Origin: Silurus meridionalis
Taxonomy: Eukaryota > Chordata > Actinopteri > Siluriformes > Siluridae
Direction of reading: 5' to 3'
Length of the DNA stretch: 64,000 bases
NCBI RefSeq assembly: GCF_014805685.1
Contig: NC_060909.1
Span: 2,910,792 to 2,974,791, forward strand
Below, piece by piece: positions 42,900-52,427 of the stretch (positions are counted from its first letter, which is position 1; each line of letters begins with the position of its first letter). The notes under the pieces are model-generated. The model ran no database searches and had not been told where the DNA came from. It saw nothing but the letters and a program-made list of their open reading frames with translations. A program made the translations under genes and the position numbers.

Positions 42900-43330
42900 T
42901 TTTTTCTAAGGTTTTACTAAGCCGTGCAAAACTATTTGCCCCTTCCTGTTTTTTTTTATTTACTTTTTTTTTTTTTTTTTGTCGCATTGAAATGATTCGA
43001 AACCTTTAAGCAAATTTTTCTTTTGCACAAATTTAACCCGAGTAAATACAATACGCAGTTATTAATGGGAAAAAGGTGTCCAGACCTGCCTGGCCCTATG
43101 TGAAAAAGTAACTGGCCCCTAAAACTAATAACTGGTTGTGCCAGCCAACAACTGCAATCAAGCATTTGCGATAGTCTTTAACATCGCTGTGGAGGATTTT
43201 TATCCCACTCTTCATTGCAGAATTGTTTTAATTCAGCCATATTGAAAAGTTTTTGAGTGTGAATGGTCTGTTTAAGGTCAAGCCACAGCATCTCATCGTA
43301 TGAATTTAAGTCTGGACTTTATCTAGAAAT
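42900..43330 (-). pseudogene. Tc1-like transposase C-terminal remnant
   Basis: On the minus strand: SLNSYDEMLWLDLKQTIHTQ then KLFNMAELKQFCNEEWDKNP and PQRC, a decayed version of the Tc1 tail (DLNPIExLWxDLK ... WxxIPPxRC). The plus strand has the family end TGCAAAACTATTTGCCCCTT and GTGAAAAAGTAACTGGCCCC. Confidence 0.75.
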
Positions 43331-43469
43331 GGTTGAAATGTTATATGGCAGTAAATCTGAAGCTTTTTTTAATCAGCCTTAAAATCGAAGACATCTCCCT
43401 CTTGCCTTTAAAGCATTTTTATTATTTTACCTTGATTCTTTTCCCCCCCCCAAATAGTTCCTTTTAAAG

Positions 43470-43672
43470 TTTCTTCCTTACACCATCTCAGGGAGATTTT
43501 CGTTCACCACAATCACCACTGGCTCAGTCGTTGGGGATAAACTTACAATAAACAAACCTTATAATCACAAAACTTATACATTCCAAGTTTATAACCACTT
43601 TTATCTCTGTAAGGCTTCTTTGGGACAATGTACATTGTTAAACGTGCTCTACAAATAAAGTGAATTATAGAA
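43470..43672 (+). repeat. Retroelement-like 3' tail repeat, copy 2
   Basis: CTTCCTTACACCATCTCAGG, ACCACTGGCTCAGTCGTTGG, CTGTAAGGCTTCTTTGGGAC and a final GCTCTACAAATAAAGTGAAT; the same family as 17.04 and 44.13 kb. Confidence 0.7.
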
Positions 43673-44123
43673 CTGATAATTTGTATATTATTGCCATTAT
43701 TTTTTATAATAATATAATATTATATTATTATATTATTTTATTATAATATAATAATAAAATTATATAAAAATGAACGTTTTACTGTAGGGAGATTTTACTT
43801 AATGAAAGATGTGTATTAGTTGAGCCTGAAATACCCAAAAGGATAAGCAGAAATGAACAGCGCAGGCTCTTAGTAGCTTCAATTCCATGTAGCTTGAAGC
43901 TGTTGCTTTAACCAATCAGATCGCAACTTGCTTACTCCGAGGCCCCCTAGCAGGCGTTTAGTTACATCTGCGTTTTCAGTTACGTCTGCAGTTAAGTCCT
44001 TTGATTGGATGGTCAGAGGGCGCAATTATCAGAGCTCACAATCTGTAGCAAATCTCAAATCTATTTGTGTGGATTTAATTGCTGTTTTTTTTTTATTCCA
44101 CAACGGCTGACAAAGGAAAGTAA
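43673..44123. other. AT-rich palindromic stretch and flank
   Basis: About 43706-43760 is made of ATAATAT/ATATTAT words that can fold on themselves. No gene. Confidence 0.5.
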
Positions 44124-44705
44124 TCAATTTAGTAAGATGCACTTGTTAAACATGCTCCTGAGGCTCCAGTGACCACTGTTCCTGCCCCTCTCCCCTCTGT
44201 GGATCTTCCCACATCGTCCTGGTCTGCCCCTGGATAGTGTTCTCTTCAACTGGAGGCCACTCTGTGCAGCTTGGGACGGTTTCTTATCAACACCTTGGGT
44301 GGTTCCATGAAATTCCAAAATAAGAACGAGAGCTTTGAGAATGGATTCGGACTGTAGTTAATGTCAACAGTCTGCTACACTGACTCAGGACTACTTTTCG
44401 CTTCTGATCACCATCAACACTGTACCCCGCAACATCGTATATCTGCTACAAATGGACATTCGGTGCAACCCAGATGAGGTTGAGTTCCCTCTTGAGTCTG
44501 GTTTCTCTTAAGGTTTCTTCCTTATGCCATCTTGGGGAGTTTTTCCTTCACCACAGTTGCCACTGGCTCGCTCATCAGGGACAAACTTACTTATAAAGAA
44601 CATATTCAATATTTTAATCACCACATTATCTGTGTAAAGCTGCTTTGATACAATGATCATTGTTAAAAGCGCTAAACAAATAAAAATTAATTGATTTGAA
44701 TTGAA
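44124..44705 (+). repeat. Retroelement-like 3' tail repeat, copy 3 (longest)
   Basis: About 580 bp with CATCGTCCTGGTCTGCCCCT, CAACAGTCTGCTACACTGAC, CTCTTAAGGTTTCTTCCTTA and ATCAGGGACAAACTTACTTA, ending AGCGCTAAACAAATAAAAAT plus TTGAATTG. The AATAAA-rich TTGAAT tail suggests a LINE or SINE 3' end. Confidence 0.7.
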
Positions 44706-46150
44706 CTTACAACTACATTTACAAGACGGACCTTTCAAGAAAAGCTGGACATCATCAGGAAAGGTCGTTCAGAACAGTTCAAAACAGATGTCAAGCTTTT
44801 TCATGGACCGTTTATACTTTTGTTTTCTCTCCTGTAGAATTTGCACAAAAACACATCTTGCCTTCATTTAAAATCCCCAGGAAAACCGTAATGCACTGGG
44901 AAAAAATTATAGGGGCGATGCAGCTGTGGCTACAGTGAAAGGAGAATTGAATTGTTTTCATTGTGTTTCTTGCTTTAGTAATGCTATTTATTCTCACTGT
45001 ATGAGACTCCTGTCTGAGATGCAGCGCTCCATTATACTGTGTTTCTCTAGAATATTGATGGTATCTATAGCCGTGGCGTCAATATGATATTAAGAGGTGG
45101 ATTGATTCAGGTAGGACACCACTGAAGGCCTGGGTGGAAAATGCACGACCTGCCAAATTACAAATCATAAAATGGCAGGAGTTTAAAAGGAGCATGGTAA
45201 TGGTCAGTGAGTGCTAGGAGACTGGATGGCAGAAGCAACTGCCTCACAAGTAATCATGTAGATTAGCGCAAGAATATTAAATAGCAGGAACAAATGTGAC
45301 GGAAATTTTAATGTAAAATGCAATCTGTAGCGTTTATGCACAGAAATGCTTTTTAATTTGATAATTGGATTGCGCGGTACTTTGACATATTGTCTATATA
45401 ATGAACTTGGTGCGACTGAGATGCTGCTAAGCCTCAGCAGCTTAACTACAAAGGCAAGCCAGAAGGTAGAACAGGCATGAGAGCACCCTGAGACATTAGC
45501 TCCTCTCTGCTCCAACGTCAACAATTAGGAGTAAGAGTGAGATAAGAGTGTCACAACAACATCTCAGCCATTCCACAGGCACCTTCATTCTTTATGCACA
45601 TGAACCCACAGATGCACACTTTTTTTAAAATACATCTAAAAGAACAAGGAAAGTTTTCAGCTTATAGTCCTAAAAATGAAAACTAGGACACTTAGCTGGG
45701 GGTTTTGCAGGAGAACAAAAGTTTCTCTATACTGAAGTTTTTTACATTTTTGCTTACTAACAGAACGCATGATAAATTTGAGCATGGTAATGTGTTTTTT
45801 TTTTACTCAGATACTCCAAGCCAAAAAAAAGGAAAATCACTTGCAGCAAAATAGATCAGTAGCAGGTTTTTGTTAATCAACACTGGAAGCCAGCTCAGTG
45901 TTTAATTAAAGCCTGATATTATCAGGGTTTCTTGTTCTAATGCTGTTTAGGTTGTTTAGGTTCTTACTGAAATTTCCAGACAGAAAATGGTCAATATTTG
46001 GCCATTATTTTATAGACTGGAAGAATGCAATCCCAGTATAATGGGATGTTAGGGTTAACACCAAATTTATCAGGATTTAACATATTTGACAGCTGGTTTC
46101 TTGCTGCCTAAGTACCCTATTAAATAATATAAAAAGCATTTATTAGAAAA
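44706..46150. other. Intergenic stretch without gene
   Basis: No gene, transposon end or long simple repeat identified. Confidence 0.45.
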
Positions 46151-46157
46151 ATGTTGT

Positions 46158-46340
46158 TTAATCTTCAAAAAGTATGCACACAAACCACTCAGGATGTTTT
46201 TTGTCATTTGTTGTGGAAGAAACATACAGTTGATTAATTAACATGCCATGTTTTGAAGAAAAAACTCCTCCCAAAAGAAGCATATGTAATGAAAATAAGT
46301 GCTTCCAGTACCGAGCCTTGTGGGTCACCACATTACAGAT
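46158..46340 (-). pseudogene. L2-like LINE reverse-transcriptase fragment, copy 1
   Basis: The minus strand encodes GGVFSSKHGMLINQLYVSST and TNDKKHPEWF after sequence homologous to the PQGSVL motif at 52.1 kb (here out of frame: ACAAGGCTCGGTACTGGAAG). NQLYVSS aligns with the TQLYVSS after YADD in L2/CR1 reverse transcriptases, but the YADD residues are gone. Confidence 0.65.
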
Positions 46341-46353
46341 TACCATTAACATA

Positions 46354-46858
46354 CACTATGTTGGCAAAGGTTTGCAGACACCAGGTTATAAGTATAATGT
46401 GTGCTTTTTGAGCATCGCGTTCCACATTTACCGATTTGCCGATGATTCTCTCCACTCTTTTGGGAAGATGTTCCACTAGATTATATTTTGGAGTGTGATT
46501 GTGGAAATTTGTGCTCATTCAGTTACAAGGGTGTAAGTAAAGTCAGGTACTGATGTAGGTGAGGAGGCCTGGGGTGCAGTCAGTGTTCCAGTTCATCTCA
46601 AAAGTGTTCAGTAGAGTTGAAATCAGAACTTTATAGCAGGCCACTCAAAATCTTCTTCTTCAACCATGTAAAGCAGATCTTCATGGGGCTGGCTTTGTGT
46701 ACAGTGGCAAAGCCATGCTGGAACAGGTTTGGGTTTCCAAGTTCAAGTGAAAGCAACATTTTATTATACTGCATCCAAAGTCATCCTATTTTGTGTGCCT
46801 CCAGCTTTGTGGTAACATATTGGAGAAGAACCACATGGTCAATCCACATACATTGGAT
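46354..46858 (+). mobile_element. Tc1-type MITE family, copy 7 (near full length)
   Basis: Left end CACTATGTTGGCAAAGGTTT after TA. Landmarks: GGGAAGATGTTCCACTAGAT, GGTGTAAGTAAAGTCAGGTA, GAGGAGGCCTGGGGTGCAGT, TGTGTGCCTCCAGCTTTGTG. Confidence 0.82.
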
Positions 46859-46984
46859 GCTTGTGAGTTACATTGGGATGCAATACAGTGAGTGTATGAT
46901 ACGATGTTCAAATTTATAGCAGGTGGTATTTTTGCATGCGTTTTTTTTTTACCTATTAATTGTACAAATATACAGATATTCTGT

Positions 46985-47400
46985 ACTGTAAATGATGAGA
47001 GATTCAACTGTTTTGCAAGTTGATGTTGAGGAACATTATTCTGAAATTTTTCCACAGTTTGTACATAGTCTTTTACAGACTTGTGAAGCTCCGCCCATGT
47101 TTACGTCTGAGAGACTCTTCCTCTCTAAGATGCATTATTTATACCCAATCATCTTTCTGACCGGAGAAACATTTTGCAACTGTTTAGGTTTAATAACTTT
47201 TTTTTTAGACTTTTGTTGCCCCGTCCTGACTTTTTTTGAGACGTGTTGCAGGCACCAAATTCGAAATGACCTTTTTTCTTCCTTAAAATGGTACATTTCC
47301 TCAGTTACAACATCCTGTATGTTTTCTGTGTACTGTTGTGAATAAAATATGGAATTCACATTTTACACAGTGTCCCAACTTTTCAACTTTTTTTTTTAAT
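46985..47400 (+). repeat. Dispersed fish repeat ending 'acacagtgtcccaact'
   Basis: AATGATGAGAGATTCAACTG, GTTCTGA-like ATTCTGAAATTTTTCCACAG, TTTTTGAGACGTGTTGCAGG, GTGAATAAAATATGGAATTC and TTTACACAGTGTCCCAACTT. I recognise it as a very common teleost repeat, but will not assign a class. Confidence 0.65.
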
Positions 47401-48035
47401 AAAGTTCTATATCATGCAAGCATTTGAATTGGGACAAATGATCATTTTAGCAGGTTGTGAAATTATTAAAAACAGCACTCTAATTAGTTTTTAGTTTTAA
47501 CACTGTTGTGATGCAATATGCATTATATATTCAATAACACAGTGGTATTGTTGCCTCCTAATGATTAATAGCTGCAATTGGCACAATCACTACAATCCCT
47601 GGTGCGTTATAACTTATACCATATAACAATGCAGAACATTTCTTATTTTTAGTTATGTAAATGTAGAATGAGAGATATGTATTAGTTTTTCCATAATAGA
47701 TGCAAGCAGGCATTTGTATAATTTCCTAACATTTTGTAATTCTCTCATGCTCTAATTTTCTATAATTCTCTCTATCTCTCTCTGTCGCTCTCTATTTCTC
47801 TCTCCTGCTCTCCCCTGCAGCCAAAGGCCATCTGTGGCCTTGAAATAGAACTGGAGTGTCAGCTCGGTTGGTACACCCACGCAGTCTCATGGCACAGCTC
47901 TTCCTCAGCACATATATGCCCATTATGCCAAAGGAAGATGTTGCTGTCATATATCTTCTCCGAAATTCTGCATGATCTGAGATTCATCTCTCACTTTCTA
48001 GTATCCCCGACAGCCAGATAAAAATGAATATTCCC
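47401..48035. other. Upstream region of the C11orf96-like gene
   Basis: AT-rich until about 47760, then a CT-rich run (47760-47818) and a unique stretch of moderate GC before the promoter. No ORF of note. Confidence 0.45.
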
Positions 48036-48039
48036 TCTC

Positions 48040-48235
48040 CGCCCCCTGTCAGCTCCACACCGCATGCTGTAGGACTTCCGGGGAGGGGTGAGAGACATTC
48101 CGGAGGATCCGGTATGGAAATCGGAAGTGTGGGAGCGCAGCGAGGAAGGAGGAGCTGGAGGGAGATCAGACACGGAGGGAGAAGTGAGTGGGAAGCACTG
48201 GTCTATATAAAGCTCCTCTAAAGGCTGCGAGTTAC
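48040..48235 (+). promoter_or_regulatory. TATA promoter of the C11orf96-like gene
   Basis: A canonical TATATAA at 48204-48210 (in CTATATAAAG) sits about 210 nt upstream of the ATG, which predicts a start near 48235. Upstream is a GC-rich stretch with a GC box (CCGCCCCC, about 48040), a CATTCCGG motif near 48097 and an ETS-like CGGAAGTG near 48122. The GC content contrasts sharply with the surrounding AT-rich DNA. Confidence 0.6.
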
Positions 48236-48421
48236 AAGCATTCAAGACAGCGAGGACTGAAGCTCACTGGTTTCTTCTGCTTCCAAAGATTTGAAGACCA
48301 AGCTTTCGAGAACCGTCTTCTCAGCACCTCAACTTTGTGGACTTTTCTGCAAGACCTCCGTAGAAGAATCTACAAGGTTTTTTGCTGTGACTACTAATAA
48401 GGATCAGTAGCCTCATTAAGG

Positions 48422-48800
48422 ATGACCCAGTTGAATGCTTTGGCTTCTCACCTGCTAGCTCTGGCCATGGAGGAATTCCCTCAACCTGTGGGAACTCTGA
48501 GGGCCTTGGAGTGTGAGAATGGACGGCCAGGGCGGCATCACGACGCCCGCTTCATTTGCAGTAAGATCCCAGAGGACGTGAATGAGGAAGGGACTCTGGA
48601 TGAGGATAGAGCACACCGATGCTTCCAGCAGTCTCTGGAGAGTCTGCGAAGATGCCCTCAAGCATCAGTGGTTCACCTCTCAGGACTTCACCAGCATCTC
48701 CACACACAGCAGCGTGGACTCTAACGAGCCTCAGACGGCACAGAGGAACTCCAAGGGATTTTATTTTATGGGAAAAGTCAGGGTAGTTGCTTCACAGTGA
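48422..48800 (+). CDS. C11orf96 (AG2)-like small protein, with probable frameshift
   Basis: A single-exon reading frame from the ATG at 48422 gives 100 residues to a TAA at 48722-48724. Seen: EEFPQPV at residues 17-23, then EDVNEEGTLDEDRAHRCF and QSLESLRR. From memory these align with human C11orf96 (DEFPQPV, VEEEGVSPMEEEKAKKSF, QSLECLRR), a short protein of unclear biochemical role. After SLESLRRC the frame ends in an unlike tail, while the +1 frame continues as a polar serine-rich tail (HSSVDSNEPQ) to the TGA at 48798-48800, giving about 125 residues, near the family length. An extra base around the CCC at 48654-48656 would explain this, either as an assembly indel or as a real mutation. 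A second ATG at 48467 has a better Kozak context (GCCATGG), but the upstream residues also look homologous. The neighbour hsd17b12 supports the call by synteny. Confidence 0.6.
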
Positions 48801-49140
48801 AGCCAGACTGACTAATCCCAGTGAGATTTGTCCTGAGATATATATATTTATTTATTTGTTAGATTTTGACAGTATTTGGACAAAATCTTAATTTTCTATA
48901 TCTTCTGATCTTCTACGACGTTGCTTAGCCGTGCTTAATGCTCCACATGCTCGGTCACCATATGTATAGGGAAATACAGCTTGATATATTTGCCAACAAA
49001 GACTATTTTGTCCTGCAATGGAATGCCGTCCCGTCTGCAAACCCTGTCCACAAACGCTGAAAAAAATGAATGAATGAATGAAACTCTTTCTGAACGCTTC
49101 ACTTATAGAAAACCTTTTTTGTATATTTCTGACCTGTTGG

Positions 49141-49146
49141 AATAAA
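49141..49146 (+). promoter_or_regulatory. Poly(A) signal of the C11orf96-like gene
   Basis: AATAAA followed about 20 nt later by a T/G-rich stretch (CTTTTGTCTTTG). It lies about 340 nt after the probable stop and suits a roughly 0.9-kb intronless mRNA from the TATA box. Confidence 0.5.
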
Positions 49147-49164
49147 GTGCGAACAAACAACTTT

Positions 49165-50748
49165 TGTCTTTGTTATTTAAAAGAAAATCTTCCACTCCTA
49201 GCAGACAAATATTCACTGGAATGAATGCATAAAAAAGCACATTAGATTTTTGGTGATAATAAGCTCCCTTGAATAGTACACGCCTACTCATCTTTTTTTT
49301 TCTTTCAGGCCTCGGCTTGTCCTCGCTGGAGAAAACGCGATACTAATGGAGGATGAGTAATCTTATTGCTTAGCACACGAAGGCAACCAAATTCTCCAGT
49401 CCCCGCTGTGTAGGTGGGCTCTCCTCCGTAGGAGGATCAGGATGTGTGGAATACAGAGGCTAGACCCAGAAATAATGCACGTTTAATTTTGTATTTTTTT
49501 ATATAGTTATTCAGGTGATATGAGGTCAAATAAATACCAGTACCTTAAATTTTTGTCAGCGTCACGGGCCGTCTTTACTCACATCGCAGGGCTTTAGTCG
49601 TTAAATTACTTCTCAGCAGGCATTCAGTGCAATCGTTTCTCCGAACATCACGGAACGTAAACGACCTTCGCTACGTCTCCTGTCCAACACGGCAGATGGT
49701 TGATGTTTGAGAATCCGAGCCATGTTTTTATTGGCGTCGAATCTCTCCTCATGTTTTTTTTTCTCCACGTCTGATTCCAGATTTGCTTCAGCTTATGACA
49801 CCACGCGGTGATTAACTCTCGCCGCCTCTTTTGAACTGTAGAGAAAATGTCAGATAATTACATCCATTCCAAATTCGCCAGAAAGTCTGAAGAGGAGTAA
49901 ATATTGAACTTCAGAGAAAATAAACATGCGCACACACACACACACACACACATAAAAAAAAACCATGTGGAAGTCTTCATCTGTGTTATACAAGCGGTCT
50001 GAACTGCTTATTATTCGAAGATTGGCGATAAGATTTTTTCCTTAAATTGAAGTGATTGTGATTTTTGATAGAAATGTTGGTAACACTTTACAATAACGGT
50101 ACATAAATAAGCACAAATTCGTGTGAACGTTTGTTAATAAATGTATTAACACTTAATGTGAAGCTAAGTGTAACTTGCTCTATGAGAAAGAGTATGAATT
50201 TAAATACATTACAAACACCATCGGATGGCGCCGAAATATCCTTCGCACGATGCTTTAACTCATCATTAGTTCATAATTAAGTAACATTTAGTTTACATAT
50301 TAGTACATGCTAATATATGTACAGACACCTTGCGAACGTGTTACGTTCTGAACGACCGTTCGTAGCATGAATTTGTTCGTAAGTTGTTACTGTGTTCGTA
50401 ATTGATCACGCATGTCTCCTAATGTTTTCCTAAGAGCTATAAATACTATCAAATAAACAATAAAATATACTAAAAACAAATCGAAATGATCGAAATACTG
50501 TATACAATATTTTGTTTTAAGTAATAATAAAAAAAATAATAATAATAATAAACAAAAAATGTACGTAAAACAATTCGACTCCAAACTAATTTCACTTTAA
50601 AGACAAGTTCGTTTGTATACGTTTAAGTGAATGTTCGTAAATTGGGGGGCGTCTGTACTTTTATTGTAAAGTGTAACCAAAATGTCAACTCGCACATCCA
50701 ATCAGATACATTGTCGTCGCACCAACGGAAAAATAATTAAGAGACAAT
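49165..50748. other. Intergenic stretch without gene
   Basis: An (AC)n of about 20 bp at 49932-49952 and an (AAT)n-like run near 50523-50550. Otherwise no gene or recognisable element. Confidence 0.5.
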
Positions 50749-50763
50749 ATTGTCTGATGTAGG

Positions 50764-50989
50764 TCCCTGGTGGTCTAGTGGTTAGGATGCGGCGCTCTCA
50801 CCGCTGTGGCCCGGGTTCGATCCCCGGTCAGGGAACCAACCCCAGCCACTCTTAACGCCGGTCCCAAGCCCGGATAAATGGGGAGGGTTGCGTTAGGAAG
50901 GTCATCCAGCATAAAAACATGTGCCAAATCAAACATGCGGAGGATCCGCTGTGGCGACAACTAATGCGAGAAGCCGAAAGAAAGTTTTT
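50764..50989 (+). mobile_element. tRNA-Glu-derived SINE, full head
   Basis: The head at 50764-50835 folds as tRNA-Glu with anticodon CTC: acceptor TCCCTGG/TCAGGGA, A box TGGTCTAGTGG, anticodon loop CTCTCAC, T arm CCGGG TTCGATC CCCGG. It runs directly into the SINE body (AACCAACCCCAGCCACTCTT, GGATAAATGGGGAGGGTTGC, CAAATCAAACATGCGGA) and the tail AGAAGCCGAAAGAAAG. Imperfect flanking repeat ATTGTCTG at 50749-50756 and 50990-50997. The body matches 2321-2485. Confidence 0.88.
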
Positions 50990-50997
50990 ATTGTCTG

Positions 50998-51705
50998 GAT
51001 TAACCGCTCTCGTGTGAGAGCATTCTGTGATTGACTGTAACCTAGAAATAGCGTCTAACATCACAGAGACGGACGGTTCTTCGCGTCAGGACGACTTCGT
51101 GCCAAAGAAAGGTAGAAACGTTTCCTCTGTGGTCTGGAAATGGTTCGGATTTGAGAGGTCAGATGATGAACAAACTTTTTTTCAAATGCAGAATATGCCG
51201 TTGTAAATCCATCGCAGCAACACTAATTTATTCCGACATTTACGACAAAAACGCATCAAGCTGAACAGGACGAATACTCAAAGCTATAATTACTTTTAAA
51301 AACACGATTTTAAATTTGCTTGATTGATTTTTGGATTTGACTGAAATAATGGTTAAAATGGGTATTTCCTTACACTCAGAAATATTGAATTCAAACTGCA
51401 CAATATTTGTTGCATATTTCAACGTAATCTTCCTTGAAGATATGCAACTTTAAATTTGTTCTACTTTTAGTTACACAATGTCGTCTACTCTATTTATGGA
51501 ATGACCACCGAAAATACAATGTTCCTCAACCAGATGGTTTTTTTAAATTACTAATAATGAGAATGTTACTTCAGTCATGTTGTTGTAGTGATGTTTTAAA
51601 TTGATTAGTTACACATAAAAATAAACCCATGAATCAGTCAAAAAAAGCCCCAAGAGCCCGTTTTTTTTTGGGAATTTGGAAGCCCTTGGCTATATTTATA
51701 TAGGA
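50998..51705. other. Intergenic stretch without gene
   Basis: Nothing recognised. Confidence 0.45.
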
Positions 51706-51706
51706 G

Positions 51707-51882
51707 GACCACTGGCCTCCTTCCCTCCACCTTTCAAAATAAAATAAAAAAAAACACATGAAACAAATATTTAAAAATTCTATCCGTTTGATTTATACAC
51801 GATTTATCAGTACTTTTATATATTGGCTTAAATTTGCATGTTAATTCAACTTTAACTAAGGACAACATTAAAGAAAAAAAAA
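51707..51882. repeat. 176-bp direct repeat, left copy
   Basis: GACCACTGGCCTCCTTCCCT to AAGGACAACATTAAAG, repeated at 52252-52427 with about eight differences. Confidence 0.88.
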
Positions 51883-51904
51883 ATTCTAAGAAAAAAAAAA
51901 GTTA

Positions 51905-52172
51905 AAAAAAAAAGTTTTTAATATTCAAAATGTATGCACACAAACAACTCAGGATGTTTTTTGTCATTTGTTGTGGACGAAACATACAGTTGATTATTTA
52001 ACATGCCATGTTTTGAGGAAAAACTCCTCCCAAAAGAAGCATATGTAATGAAAATAAGTGCTTCCAGTACCGAGCCTTGTGGGTCACCATCATTTACTTC
52101 AAAATTCAATATTTGTACATTTGAAAATACGCAACCAGGTTCTGCATTGACATTCCTATGATTTATGTCCAC
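51905..52172 (-). pseudogene. L2-like LINE reverse-transcriptase fragment, copy 2
   Basis: The minus strand reads NFEVNDGDPQGSVLEALIFI then TYASFGRSFSSKHGMLNNQL and YVSS. GDPQGSVL is the reverse-transcriptase GVPQGSVLGPLLF motif, and NQLYVSS is the segment after the catalytic YADD, which is deleted. The deletion is the same as in the copy at 46.2 kb. Confidence 0.7.
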
Positions 52173-52251
52173 TAGGAAATAAAGACATTTATGATGAATA
52201 ACGGCTGAGCTACTAGTTTAAAGATTAGATCTAAGGGTCAGTTTGAGCTTT

Positions 52252-52427
52252 GACCACTGGCCTCCTTCCCTCCACCTTTCAAAATAAAATAAAAAAAACA
52301 CTTGAAACAAATATTTAAAAATTCTATCCGTTTGATTTATACAAAATCTATCAGTACTTTTATATATTGACTTAAATTTGCATCTTAATTCAACTTTAAA
52401 CAAGGACAACATTAAAGAAAAAAAAAA
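52252..52427. repeat. 176-bp direct repeat, right copy
   Basis: Partner of 51707-51882; the two bracket the LINE fragment with a 545-bp period. Confidence 0.88.

Noticed and set aside
50764..50835. Genuine tRNA-Glu gene
   Set aside because: The sequence runs straight into a SINE body that is repeated at 2321-2485, and no T-run terminator follows the tRNA part.
51707..52427. Solo-LTR or LTR retrotransposon reading of the 176-bp direct repeats
   Set aside because: No TG...CA ends, no primer-binding site or polypurine tract, and the interior is a non-LTR (L2-like) fragment.
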